DNA of 64,000 nucleotides. Origin: Chalara sp. BL73. Lineage: Eukaryota; Ascomycota; Leotiomycetes; Helotiales. Positions 20,445 through 31,128 of the stretch are shown here, in pieces. Below the pieces are notes generated by a model that had not been told where the DNA came from, ran no database searches, and saw only the letters and a program-made list of their open reading frames with translations. Position numbers and translations under genes: made by a program. Each line of letters opens with the position of its first letter. Positions within the stretch are counted from its first letter, which is position 1. The DNA is taken from assembly GCA_918026815.1 (NCBI GenBank), contig CAKJVC010000107.1, positions 62,001 to 126,000 on the forward strand, read 5' to 3'.

Positions 20445-20970
20445 ACAATTATCCGCTTCGCCGTTACAAGAATGCCACGTCTATAAAGAGAATCTTGTTC
20501 AGATAGCTTTGCAGTAGAAGTTGAATATAACCCTTCATGCGGCGTTTCGATGGCTTATTTCATATGTTCATACCGAGAATAGCTTAGAGAAGCAAGCATC
20601 AGTTTTGGAGGGAAGCCAACTTAGTAGGTACACCGCCCATGTTTAATACATATAATTAGATTTCCCAAAACAGTCAAAAGCGTCTCTCGATTAATTTGTC
20701 CCCATACGAAGTGTTGGCCAATAAGAGATAAGTGAAGTAAACCGACAATCTGTTGCATGTCGTATTTGGATGTCAGCCTTGCGCGATCATGCATTGATAA
20801 CGCGCTTTCTAATCTCGGATGAGGCAAAGAGGAGTGACAGGGTGCACGAAGTCTTCCTAGTAAGGCAGACGTGCGCCCTCAACCAGGGTATAAATATTCC
20901 CTACCTCTCCTTAAGTCTACTCTTCCATCCCCTCCCAGTACACTCATCTTTCATCAACTCACATATCACC
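20445..20970. other. Intergenic
   Basis: Nothing recognised except a probable promoter for the next gene: TATAAATA at about 20,888 and a CT-rich leader before the ATG at 20,971. Confidence 0.35.
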
Positions 20971-21780
20971 ATGAGTGTGAACACTTTTCTAGTCAATGAC
21001 ACGGAAAATGTTCCCACCTCTTTCGATGTAAGCTAAATCAAGCAAAATAGAAGTATATATACTGACAGTAAAGAACGTCGTCGATGGAGTTTCGAATAAT
21101 ATAGAAAGCTCATCAGAAACTGAAGATAACTCACTTCTCGAGAATGAGTAAGTTGGTCTTCGCACACAACCCACCTCGAGCGAGAGTTACTAAATTATCT
21201 ATTCACAGTACACAATATGAGGAAGAGGAGTACGACATCCCTGTTGACCCGGTAGGCCATACATTCCATTCACTATAGCTCATCCAGAAACTGACACCAT
21301 CCCAGACTACATACATTGGTGACGATGCTCGAACAAGTCAACTCCGAAGTAAGCTTGCCGAATATACTGATTCCGATCGTTCTGACTCGAGAGTACTTCT
21401 GTCTGTTTTTCGGCCAATGGCAAATAGACATTCAGGTTCCGGTTTTACCATCCCGAGGATCCTCGCTTGTTTTATACCTGGCATATTGCGAGGTCATATC
21501 GGTAAGTCGTGTCCTTTCTTTAGATAAACCTATACTTATGTCATGGTTTAGAATATGTTAATGAACTACGTAAAATATCCGCTTCGCAAGAGACTGCTAT
21601 CGAATTGCTTCAAGGTATAGTAGCCATGCATATATACGTTCATCAAGACCCATTGCTGAGCTGAAGCGACCAACTATAGCCCAAAATAGGAGTTTGCAAG
21701 CAGAACTTGACGAGTTTAAGCTTACCGCAGCTTCGGATTCTAGCAAGGGCAAAAAGAATAAACACAGCCATCAAGGATAG
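20971..21780 (+). CDS. Hypothetical protein with C-terminal coiled coil, 177 aa
   Basis: Six short exons: 20971-21027, 21074-21147, 21209-21251, 21306-21501, 21552-21614, 21680-21780 (178 codons, all phases agree). The N-terminal half is acidic. The C-terminal half is a likely coiled coil (VNELRKISASQETAIELLQ, then NRSLQAELDEFK) ending in a basic tail (SKGKKNKH). The leader has TATAAATA about 85 bp upstream of the ATG. No family recognised. The acceptor of the first intron (AAAG) is the weakest junction. The coiled-coil layout resembles the 258-aa orphan on the other side, but no sequence relation was established. Confidence 0.62.
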
Positions 21781-22495
21781 GCCAGGATCTAGTTGCCGAG
21801 ACATGACAGAATTAAATTGTTCCTGAATTCTACTCTTAAGTTCTCATCCTGGCCTAGTACGCTCCGAGCTTTGACCCGAATGTGTTGAGACGATGTTTCG
21901 GAGAGGCTTAATCTTTGAGGGTGCGAACTTCGTTCTGTGATACTTGCTATTATTCCTATATCAGGCCTTTCTCTACTACTCTATCTTGTACTCAAATGTC
22001 ACACCTAGAAAAATGGCCTGAATCTCCCTATGCCAACCCCGCAATATTCCAAGCATTTTGCTGATACCGTACATGTTGTGGTTAGAATCAATCCTAGTCT
22101 GGGACAACTAGAAGTCCACCAGTGCCAAGTTGTGTTTGACTGCCAAGATGATAACTAATCCTTATTTAGACTAGCGCCAAATATGTCACTAGAACAGCCT
22201 CATGGGTGTGTCTCCATCGTTGACATTCCTTCTCCACGGTTCACCTATATCAGCTCACATCCACGTGTCCTTTGATGTGCTAATCTCGGATGTGAGTGGT
22301 GGATGCTATGCTTGCGAGATTTACCAAATCAGTAATCGTTGACGCTTGCCATAACTTTGTTGCCGTCGTCTATCAAGAGCATCTTTGACTCTTCCTTCCA
22401 CCTCTATCCATCAACCCCAGCGACAGACGCCATTGCGGAGTACTACAAGCTTGCGATCTGGTGCGCCATGTCCTTGATCGCAGGAATGCGTTGGA
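21781..22495. other. Intergenic, converging 3' flanks
   Basis: Lies between the ends of a plus-strand gene and the minus-strand Hsp70-like gene. Nothing else recognised. Confidence 0.35.
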
Positions 22496-25400
22496 TCAAT
22501 CTTGCCAGTTTGATTTCGAAGGATCCTTCGAAGGAACCCGAACCTGGTTTGGGCCTAGCAGAGACATGCCGGGCCATTGCGTCCCTTTTCCTTGTCTAAT
22601 CTCCAAACTATCCCTGTTCATGCCACCTCCATCAAAAGTTTGAGGGTCCGTCCATCCGGAGCTATTTGATGGGGGCATTTCTTTCGTCCTGGGATATACT
22701 CCAGTAATAGGATTGTACCATGAACCAATGGGAGCATTCTCACTACATATGCTCGATGCAGGTCCTTGAGTCGGATATCCTAGTGGTGGGTAGTACTGAG
22801 GATTATCCGGTAGCGTTGGTGCAGTTGAGACGGTCGTAGATGGCAGATATCCTTGGGGTTGTGAACTTAAGGGAAACGAGACTGGTGGGAAGGCATATGC
22901 AAGATTTGCCGGCTGCGGTTCATTGTAAGGGCTATAATAAGGAGTAGTAGGCGTCTGCGGAAAACCTGATGCTTGAGTACCAGAGGGAAAGGTATGCCGA
23001 ATATGGTTCATTTGATTACGGTGGTCAGAGGAGGGCTGATATGATGACGGGCTTTGTGACAACGATGGGTCTTCTTGTACTTCAGAAAAATTCCTTTTGC
23101 GAGTTGGATACGCCACTGCAGAGCCATGGTGACTAATTGGCGCTGTCGCAGGACTAAGCTCATCAAGCTGATGTGGGGCCGTCTGCGGATCTGATCCGCT
23201 TGTTAGATGATCACCTACATCACTGCGTGGCAAGGGAGCAAGGTGATTAGCAATGCTCGACCCGGTATCGACGTTAGAAGAATCGGAGTCTGTTTTGAGT
23301 TTAGTGAACGGTCTTTGCAGGAGGAATTCACTTGCCAGTATTTGAAGAAGCAGCTTTTGGAGATATTATCCGTGCGTGACTGTCACTCTTCAACTTTTCA
23401 AGATGATCTAGCAAAGTATCGTTGGAGATGCTCGAGTCCGAACTCTCTCGTTGTCGTATAGGAGCGCGAAAGTCGTTCAATAATACTTGGTTGGGCATGT
23501 CTAGGCTGTTCAAGATCAATTTAGCGGAACAGAGGTCTGCGTCGTCTTTGACTTGGCATCCATTAGATCTCCAAGATACTACAACCGCAATATCCATATC
23601 AACCTCAACACTTAAACGAAGCCAAAGTCGGCGCTTGCCTTTCACAGGGCTTTTTCTAAGTGAGGTGATCTTGATGTCTGCCAGTGTGGGCTCCAGGTCA
23701 ATAGTGCCCACACGTTTGCATTCGGAGGCGAAATTCCAGATGCGGGCCCCAGAAGTGTAAGATATGGCGTCTTTATTCGGAATGCAGACGTCTATAGGGA
23801 GTATATTCAAGGTGTCTGTGTTCGCTTCGATATCATAGTAGATGACAACATTTTGAATGCCGTTAGGAACAAGAACCCCCTAAATATCTATGAATCAACA
23901 ATTCAATCCAATATTCACAGATATAGCTACCTCTGTCATAATTCTCTCCGCACAATCATAGAAGTTTCGTACTCCAGCATCCTCGGCAGGAACTTTGATC
24001 TCGCCTGCAAGCTCCGTGCACGGGCGTTTAACCACTCGAGCCAGAGTCATACGAGCATATCGGCCTTTCACCAATTGAGGATGGTTAATCCAGTAGTGGA
24101 GACCGCGGACTACCGCGTTTCTGAAGGTGTGTCCAAGTCAGCTTCGATTCCGGATTCCACCTGATTTAAATTGATACTGACGATGACTGCCCCGTCAAGT
24201 GAATTACTTTGTCGTCATCACTGACAATACTCCTTGTCCTCAACATAGCTCGCAAACGCGGGATCATACCGGGTACTTCTGAATTCCCTCCTGAGATCAC
24301 AACAAGGTCCAACGGCTTAGCCAATTGAACGAGATGCTCGCCGATCCTTCGACAAGATTCATCAATTGGAGGATCCATAATGCAAGCCATATCGTCCCTT
24401 GTTTAGAGTTAGTAGTAGACTTAGAAAAGAGAGGAACCAAAAAGGATGTTTACACTGTCAATGTAAAACGGGCTTTGCCGTCCGGAACGTGAAAAGGATA
24501 CACTTCGTCCTCGAAATCCGTTGACCATTGGGGCTTCGATTGCTTGTGAAAACGTTCCACAAATGGTTCAAAAAAAGCCTGCTCTTGATCTGGACTCATG
24601 TTGATGTTTAGCTTGGAACGCAAAAGCTGGATAAATCTCTCGTCAAACAAGTCTCCTCCAATCGCAAAGCCTAAAATTCCTATAAGTGCTAGGTATTTTC
24701 AGCGGGCTCTACTGACATACCTAAAGGGGCTCTCAATTCATTGATTGTGGGTGGTGTGCCATCAAATTTAAAGCAAATCTCGCAAGTTGTTATGTCCTGT
24801 TTATATTATAGCTTAGTTACCCTGTTATATCGAAGTCCAGGATACTAACCGCCGTGCCAGCTCCAAGATCGAATATTCCTACGGCAATTGTGAAGTTCTT
24901 TCCATTTTTAAAAGTGACATCTCTTTCCTCGCCTATGATGCCTTCAATCGCCGCTAGGTTTGCATAAGTGACACAATCGCTTTCGCCATGGATGTATATA
25001 TTGCCAATGCACCCTGCTCTTCGAAGCAGTGCTCGGAAGCTTTGCACTTCCTCAATATTGTAGTACTGAGGTACTGAAAAAGCCCAGCCATTCTTAGGCT
25101 GTCCACCGCTCTCTTTGATCGCATGCTCGATTGCGAACCTGAGGAAATCCTCCGGAATCTGTTGTATGGATGCTAATCTGAGATTATCCACTGCATCGAC
25201 TAAGAGAGAGTGGACATAACCGTAACTTTCAGGATGAGGCAAAAGGGCGATCTTCACTCCAGATACCAGTGTTTGATTGCGGCGTGGCCTGGTATGACCA
25301 AACGCGATAGGCTTGGCAGGCTCGTTTATGGAGGGCTCATATATGATCCTCGATGGCGCTTGAGGAACGAGCGACGGTGTCCCCGCTTGTGCTGCTGGGT

Positions 25401-25542
25401 AGTTTCCAATTTCTCTGCAGTGTTCGTTGCCTTCGTTGCTACAGGCCATGCGAAGACCTCCGGTTCCTAAATCGACACAGATATGGTCTACCGCATCTTT
25501 GGCCCGTTTTGAATAACTGGTGGGAGAATTGGTGGCCATCAT
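22496..25542 (-). CDS. Hsp70-like ATPase with long Pro/Ser-rich tail, 909 aa
   Basis: Member of the fungal Hsp70-like (actin-fold ATPase) family that lacks a canonical substrate domain. Exons: 25542-24850, 24796-24721, 24670-24454, 24397-24182, 24120-23931, 23879-23336, 23289-22496 (910 codons with stop). Phosphate motifs ICVDLGTGG near residue 22 and FDLGAGTA near 226, GFAIGGD after exon 2, and the adenosine motif VVISGGNSEVPG near 375 are all present. The last intron is a 46-bp GC-AG intron (GCAAGT, branch CACTAAAC). It joins the ATPase part to about 265 residues of Pro/Ser/Tyr/Gln-rich, disordered-looking sequence. Substrate unknown. If the GC-AG intron is not used, the protein would stop at about 647 residues. 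Possible stress, heterokaryon or effector function is not shown by the sequence. Confidence 0.8.
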
Positions 25543-25879
25543 GATATATCCAGGGATAGAGTACCAGAACTAGTCTCGGTGAGATGTTAAGAAAAGTCCC
25601 AAGAGAGGAGAGCGACTGCCGCTGGAAGAGACTGAAGATAAAAAGATATCCAACAGAGGGTCTTTGATACGGAGAGCGAGCTCTTTTACCCCTGAAGGTT
25701 CTGACCGGCCACGGTTGTAGTATAACACGTTGGGCTTGTATGTAATATCCACAAGAATCTCGAAAGCGATCTAAAGTTGTGATACAGGTTGTAGGAGAGG
25801 ATGTTGGTAGTATATTAATACTCATTCCTTATGCTTTTGTAAAAAAAAATTCCAAGCAGCTACTAGCACACCTAAAACG
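25543..25879. promoter_or_regulatory. Divergent upstream region of Hsp70-like and small Cys-rich genes
   Basis: Separates two divergently transcribed genes. The part from about 25,797 (TATATTAATACTCATTCCTT) is duplicated near 28,215, upstream of the degenerate copy of the small gene. Confidence 0.4.
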
Positions 25880-26190
25880 ATGAGTGGAGGGTATTACAAG
25901 TATCGATGCAAATATTGGTTGACCTTTAACTGTCCAAATTGGGTTTGGGTCAACAATACTCCATGCGCTCACTGTTTGGTAAGCATTCTATCTTGCAAGC
26001 TTTTTATTAGTACTAAACAAAACAGGCCGACGGGCGTGATTGTGACCAGTCTGCTGTGGTAAACTGCGGAAATGAGGTACCTGCAAATAGGTTGAGCGCC
26101 GCCACCGAAACAGCGCTTATGATGCAGTGCGAGGGCCAACCGGATACACATCCGACATGTCTTCGCGTCACTTTCGAGCTTAGTTAGACT
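25880..26190 (+). CDS. Small Cys-rich protein gene (frame of last exon uncertain)
   Basis: Exon 1 (25880-25978) starts MSGGYYKYRCKYW and contains FNCPNWVWVNN and PCAHCL. A GTAAGC...ACAG intron with a CTAAAC branch leads to exon 2 (26026-26076, ADGRDCDQSAVVNCGNE). A further GTACCT...ACAG intron then leads to a third block with MMQCEGQPD. The phase into that block is off by one, so the C-terminus is unresolved or the gene is damaged. Paired Cys spacing suggests a metal-binding or disulfide knot, with no signal peptide. Family not recognised. A truncated copy lies at 28,205-28,433, on the other side of the Zn2Cys6 gene. Confidence 0.5.
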
Positions 26191-26484
26191 GCTTAGGTCC
26201 GAGTGCAGACATCACATAAGCGAGAACCCCTTTTGATTCGACAAGCTACAAGTACAGACAAACACATAATCTCCCAAAGATATACTAATCTACATAGGTC
26301 TATACGATTATGTATAGTGTTATTTTGACAAGAGGAGCACTACGCGGCCAACCAGCGCGTTGTTATATGCTCTCTTGAACGGTGCAGACCTGCTTGCTCA
26401 CGTCGTGTGTCACCTTCTAGATTAAAATGAAACTAAACAACGTGATTAATTAATGTTACTCGAGATATAGAGGGCTACAAGAGC
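26191..26484. other. Spacer with repeated 18-mer
   Basis: TAAGCGAGAACCCCTTTT at 26,217-26,234 is identical to 18,146-18,163. A GTAAGC...CTAG pair downstream of the Zn2Cys6 gene may be a 3' UTR intron. Confidence 0.4.
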
Positions 26485-28061
26485 TTACATTTTGTATCCC
26501 ATGTCGTGTTGCAATGATTTCCAGTCAAACTTTCGATTGTGCTTATGTTGCGCGATCCATAGCTGTTCCAAAAATTCCAAAGCATTATCTGCATTCTATT
26601 TAATTTTTAGCCTATAGCAAGAGTGCAGCAAATATAAAAATACATACCAAAATGCACAGCTGATCAGTGCTCATCTTTTGTCGAATAAAGTTCTCCTTGT
26701 CAACGTCATTAAAAATCGTAACTCCCGCCATAAACAAACCCCAATACAAGCCAATCTCCAGACCATGGCCTGTAGGCGTTGAATTTGCAATCTCTAGTAT
26801 TTCATTAACTGCAGTATAAAGCTCCGAATCCGTAAAACCAAAAGATGGATATAGACCCATCATGTGAAAGAGATATATGACAAGTGCATTGTAACAAAGC
26901 TTCGTTCTCGAAAGTGCCTCATACTCCAATGTTTGAGACTCAGAAAGCCGCTCTGTCACTGTTCTCCAATCATTTCTGTCATCTGGTAGCTGGCGCGGGC
27001 AAGAATGCCACCAAGTTTGTAGCTCTGTCTTAATTTCAGCGGCTTGATTTATCTGTGCAACGTCGATTTCTGATCTAAAGAAAGGCTTCACCCTTGCTAT
27101 GAAAGTCATCAGCTTGGACACTCGACCGCTCACCGCATTTGTGCGGTCATAATATGGCCAGAAAAGAGCCTCGATTTGTTGATCATCTCCGTCCCAGATT
27201 TCCCCCGAAAATGGTGAGGCGTGTTCAGAAAAGAGAGATCCAGAAGCGTTAAGTAAAGAGAACAGCCTAACCAAATAAGCGTTCGGCGGAGTATCTGCTC
27301 GGCAATCAAATAGATGCTTAGCTCCCTGGAGATGCTCATGCCAAAATTGATCTTCGGAATATGATATCTAAATTCTGTTAGCTGTAATACGTCTTGATCA
27401 CTATTTAAACTACCTCATAAACACATAAAAGTAAACAAGCCCCAAGTGTGCAATCGCATTTCGCTGCAATTGGATCCGAGAGTGTTTTCGACAGTTTTTG
27501 AATCGCTGAACCATAAAGCGTAGTTGCATTGAAGTAGTGTCTTGAATTGAGATCATATCCTTCAGTTCTCCACAAGTGTCCTGCAGCAATTGCAGCTATA
27601 GAACAGAGCAGTACTGGCGAAGGATTTGCGGAGGGCATTAGCATTTTTTGTATGGGACTTCCGTTATCATGTGGGTAAAAGAGGAACCGGGAGCAATGGT
27701 TGAAAAAGTAGTTCAGATATTGTGTGGCAATCTCGATGTCAAGCGGTAGTTCAGTCAATGGTAATTTTGACCAATCTTGCTCTGAAGTTGCTTGAGTATG
27801 GACCTTCCAGGTGCATACAAGATTAAGCCTTTTACATCTGTTGCAATGTGGTCGGATTTCGTCGCATTTAACTTTTCTGGCCCGGCACATAGAACAGCCT
27901 GCAATCGTATTAGATACTTATAAGGCTGCACGAACAAATAAAGAATCACTCCTACCTTTCCCCGTACGTTTCTTCTTAGGTGCAGGAAGCCCTGGAGCCT
28001 GAATTTGGTGCTGTATGAACTCCAAAGGTTCAATTTTTTTAGGGTTGGATTGGCCGTGCAT
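26485..28061 (-). CDS. Zn2Cys6 fungal transcription factor, 473 aa
   Basis: Gal4-type binuclear zinc cluster regulator, nuclear and DNA-binding. Exons: 28061-27956, 27898-27414, 27367-26648, 26595-26485 (474 codons with stop). The cluster CSMCRARKVKC, then CNRCKRLNLVC, fits C-x2-C-x6-C-x6-C-x2-C-x6-C near residues 37-64 and spans the first intron. It is preceded by a basic patch (PKKKRTGKG). The rest resembles the fungal middle homology region, shorter than usual for the family (600-900 aa). Its targets may be neighbouring cargo genes, but nothing here proves it. It is bracketed by two copies of the small Cys-rich gene in direct orientation. Confidence 0.85.
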
Positions 28062-28637
28062 GCTCGAATCACAGGACAAGAAGGATTTAACTGAACTGTG
28101 AGATACGATTGAATATTACATACAAGCCGGGCGAGGGTAGGGGGTTTTATCTTATGCAAAAGACTTAAAAAGGTAAGTATCTGGGATCACACTTAACCAA
28201 TAAAGGATGCTGCTAATATATTAATACTCGTTCCTATTACCAGTATCGATGCCGGTTGACTTTTAGCAGTACAAATTGGGTTTGGGTCAATAGTACTAAA
28301 CAAAACAGGCCGACTGCCGTGATTGCAACCAGCCTGCCACGGCAAACTGTGCTACGTGGCGCTCAGGATGCAGTGCGAAAGCCAACCGGATACACTTCCG
28401 ACATTTCTTTGCAGCACTTTCGAACTTAGTGGCGGTGGTAGCACGGTAGGACTGTTTAGTTTGAATCAGACATCAGACATCACGATATATACAGGCGTGG
28501 CGACTTCATTCATATACGGCTAGAATGAGATCGACATGCTCGGAAGCGGTATTAGGTAGACACAGATGAATTTCCTTGGTGAACAGTTATTATCGCTTAC
28601 AAAGGAATTTCAGCCATAATTCAAAGGCAATATTTTC
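28062..28637. other. TF upstream region and degenerate gene copy
   Basis: Contains the presumed promoter of the Zn2Cys6 gene and the truncated Cys-rich copy described separately. The last part is the 3' flank of the next gene. Confidence 0.4.
28205..28433 (+). pseudogene. Truncated copy of the small Cys-rich gene
   Basis: Aligns by eye with 25,797-26,190: shared blocks include TATTAATACTC, TATCGATGC, TTGGGTTTGGGTCAA, AGTACTAAACAAAACAGGCC and ATGCAGTGCGA. The copy lacks the ATG context, and a deletion fuses the end of exon 1 (WVWVN) directly to the intron tail, removing the PCAHCL motif. It is in the same orientation as the first copy. Confidence 0.65.
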
Positions 28638-29176
28638 CTAGCTCCACCTCAACTTCCCTTTATCATTGACGTATGATTTGCCAGTAATAGAGTCCCAATA
28701 GTGAATACCGCTATCGTCCCGATAAACCTCTACTTGTGAAATAATTCTGTAGCCACCAGTTCTGTGGGTACTGCTAGGTCGAAGAGAGCCCTCCAATTTC
28801 GCAAAAAATGTGTCTGTTTCCTCGGAGGTAGCACAACGTAAAGTTCCTATGAACTCTCGATTCGGCACATTGTCATCTTATACTTGCCATCAAGAACACG
28901 GTTAGGAATCAACGTATATCCCAACTCTTTTCCCACTTTCTCCAACTCTTTGTCTATTAACTGTTTATCGAGATCATATGTTTTATCGGGATTGTCCGTC
29001 AACGCTACTTCCAAAATTAGGAAACACATGGCGATCAGTGTCGAAAGAAAAGATTGCTCATGACTTCGTGCTTGTAAATAATACTGAGAGTAAAAGAATC
29101 TGATTGATACTCTCCCAGGCGGAACGGAAGGATTATAAGCTAGTCGTAGCAGTCGTCCGCCAAATAAAAGCATCAT
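28638..29176 (-). CDS. Hypothetical protein in two overlapping frames
   Basis: An upstream frame (from M at 29,176, MMLLFGGRLLRL, to 28,847) and a downstream frame (about 28,868 to 28,638, ending KGKLRWS) overlap around 28,860. Either a short intron is unresolved or a frameshift broke the gene. The first part has a hydrophobic N-terminus and a membrane-like segment (STLIAMCFLILEVAL). The second contains a GGYRIISQVEVYRD strand pair. No family recognised. Confidence 0.4.
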
Positions 29177-29924
29177 TTAGGCCAGAAGCATAATTGGTCC
29201 ACGCTATCATAGACTCTTATATGCATATGCACTCTGCGGATCACAAATGTGTGCCAGCGCTCAGCCTGTACGTAAGCGCAATATCAATGGCTTGCCTCTG
29301 TATTTTGACTATACAATCTTCCCGACTAGTTCCTTTCTAAAACCGTTTGGTGAAGTAAAATTTTATTGCCCAATCTGTAAAAGTGATATATAATTTCCTC
29401 TGTATCTAGATCTATCCATCGTGCCCAATCTTCTCCCTATTGAACTCGTTCCAACTTAGCCTGTACAGTCAAAACCATTGTTAAAATGATTGCCAAGTGC
29501 GTTGACTTGGCATAAGACTCAAACGGTATGTGCCAATCTAACCCTTCCCCCAGACCATCGATACCACGCAAAATCATTTATGCTTTTTACAAATTCGATA
29601 GGTCGGGAAGTAAAGAGGGTATCTCTGGAAGGGTAGAATACAAGTGCATATATTGTGGCCTTGAGAATGCATTCTGGCTCAGAGGCTGGAATGCTCTAAT
29701 ATCTACACAATAAATACATTTTTGCTTGAGAATGACCATATAGGCGACTATACCAATGTGGCTGAGGAGCCCCGTGCTGAAGATGGCGCTTCGAACTCGC
29801 TATTGGATCCATTACCTGCGTCCGCAATTGTGCCTCTGTACCTCTTGTATACTAGTCGTGCGGAGAGCCGAGTTGCAAATATGGTCGACATGGTAAGTAC
29901 GACCTGAAGGTGATATCAGTATAA
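29177..29924. other. Intergenic with small uncertain frames
   Basis: The plus-strand frame at 29,528-29,713 (61 aa) carries YK-CIYC after KFDRSGSKEG, weakly like the start of a BED zinc finger of hAT transposases. It is isolated and has no transposase behind it. Otherwise nothing seen. Confidence 0.25.
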
Positions 29925-30710
29925 TCACCAGAAGGAGCTAAGTATTTTTACCCAGAAAACAAGGACAATCTTCCCGCCCTGTGATGCTAACCAGACCGGA
30001 ACCAGAATTATGCAAGCCAGCATGCATACCAAAGCGCAAATGGCACTTCCCAGCAAAATCAACAGGGATCTCTGACGGGTTTTTTGGGCTATATTATGGG
30101 CTTTACTATCGAGAATATGATAGGCGAGACGTGTATATCCCGTGAATAGTCCTGCATAAACGGTGGACGCTGCAACAAGCAAAATCTTGGAAATTATAAA
30201 GAGTTGCGTGTTCTGGAATAGAAACCTGCCCGCGATTAGTTACGAATAAACTATATTTGACTCGTTATTATTTTACCAGGTACAAAGCGCAACAAGAAGA
30301 CAGAACATTAGGACCGCGATAACGCGGCAAGCATGTTGAAATCGTATGTTGTGCAGATCAAAGAAATGCCAAAGATTCTCAGCCTGAAACAAGTTAGTAT
30401 TGGATACTATTTTTCATTCGTTTTCAAATACCTCGCATACTGGTAGCAACCCAAAGTTGAAAAAAAGTAAATCAAGGTACAGGACGGAGGTCCAGGGCTG
30501 TGGTGGATTTGGCGAAGACCTCGCTAGCACGACTGCCAACAAACTAGTAGAAGATACAAGCGAGGTGCAGTACATGGCCAAGAGGCATGGCATTGGCTTT
30601 GGAGCTAGGAAGTAGCTACCAACCCTAAACAGTGCAGTAATAACGATGACCACAGAGAGGAAGATGGCCAGAGGAGAGGATATGCGGTCCGCCAATGGTT
30701 CGAGGGCCAT
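29925..30710 (-). CDS. Multi-pass membrane protein, 228 aa
   Basis: Exons 30710-30432, 30383-30277, 30225-29925 (229 codons with stop, phases agree). About six hydrophobic helices are visible: SPLAIFLSVVIVITALF near the N-terminus, CLLAMYCTSLVSSTSLLAVV, a segment around YLDLLFFNFGLLPV, RVIAVLMFCLLVALC, KILLVAASTVYAGLFTG and LLGSAICALVCMLACIILV. There is no signal peptide beyond the first helix. The topology recalls small fungal RTA-like or uncharacterised integral membrane proteins, but no diagnostic motif was recognised. Likely in plasma or vacuolar membrane; function unknown. Confidence 0.68.
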
Positions 30711-31128
30711 TTGTGTTAGGCAAAAGAGAAACAGGGTAAGAATATAAGAAATACAATGTCATTGGTAAGACAGTGGTCGGAAATGAATGGCATTGATCGA
30801 TCGCGGTGAAGCAGGGCGAACGGAATAAAGAATACCTGCAGCTTGGTCTTATACTTCAATTTCAAGACTTATTGGGCTGGGAAGAATTACATCAAATCCA
30901 CCGACTTGAACCCTGCCTAAACGGCCTTGAAGATGGATGCGCTTTTCGTTGGGTGGGAACAGACCCGGCTGTCCTGGCGCTATCGTTTACGCTACGCCGA
31001 AAGAATCAATAAGCTCGGAATTCCAGGCCTCTTGATACTTTTAGATTAGCGTCAGCGCGTATCCTTGAAGCCAAACACCAACCTTCCGCCGTGGAAAAAG
31101 ATGCTTTCAACCATAGCAATATACGAAC
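30711..31128. other. Divergent spacer with one short open frame
   Basis: Includes a 68-aa plus-strand frame at 30,806-31,012 with no recognised family. It lies upstream of the 468-aa orphan and may be its 5' leader. Confidence 0.3.

Noticed and set aside
22339..22599. Plus-strand 86-aa frame
   Set aside because: Overlaps the 3' end of the Hsp70-like gene in antisense and has no family resemblance.
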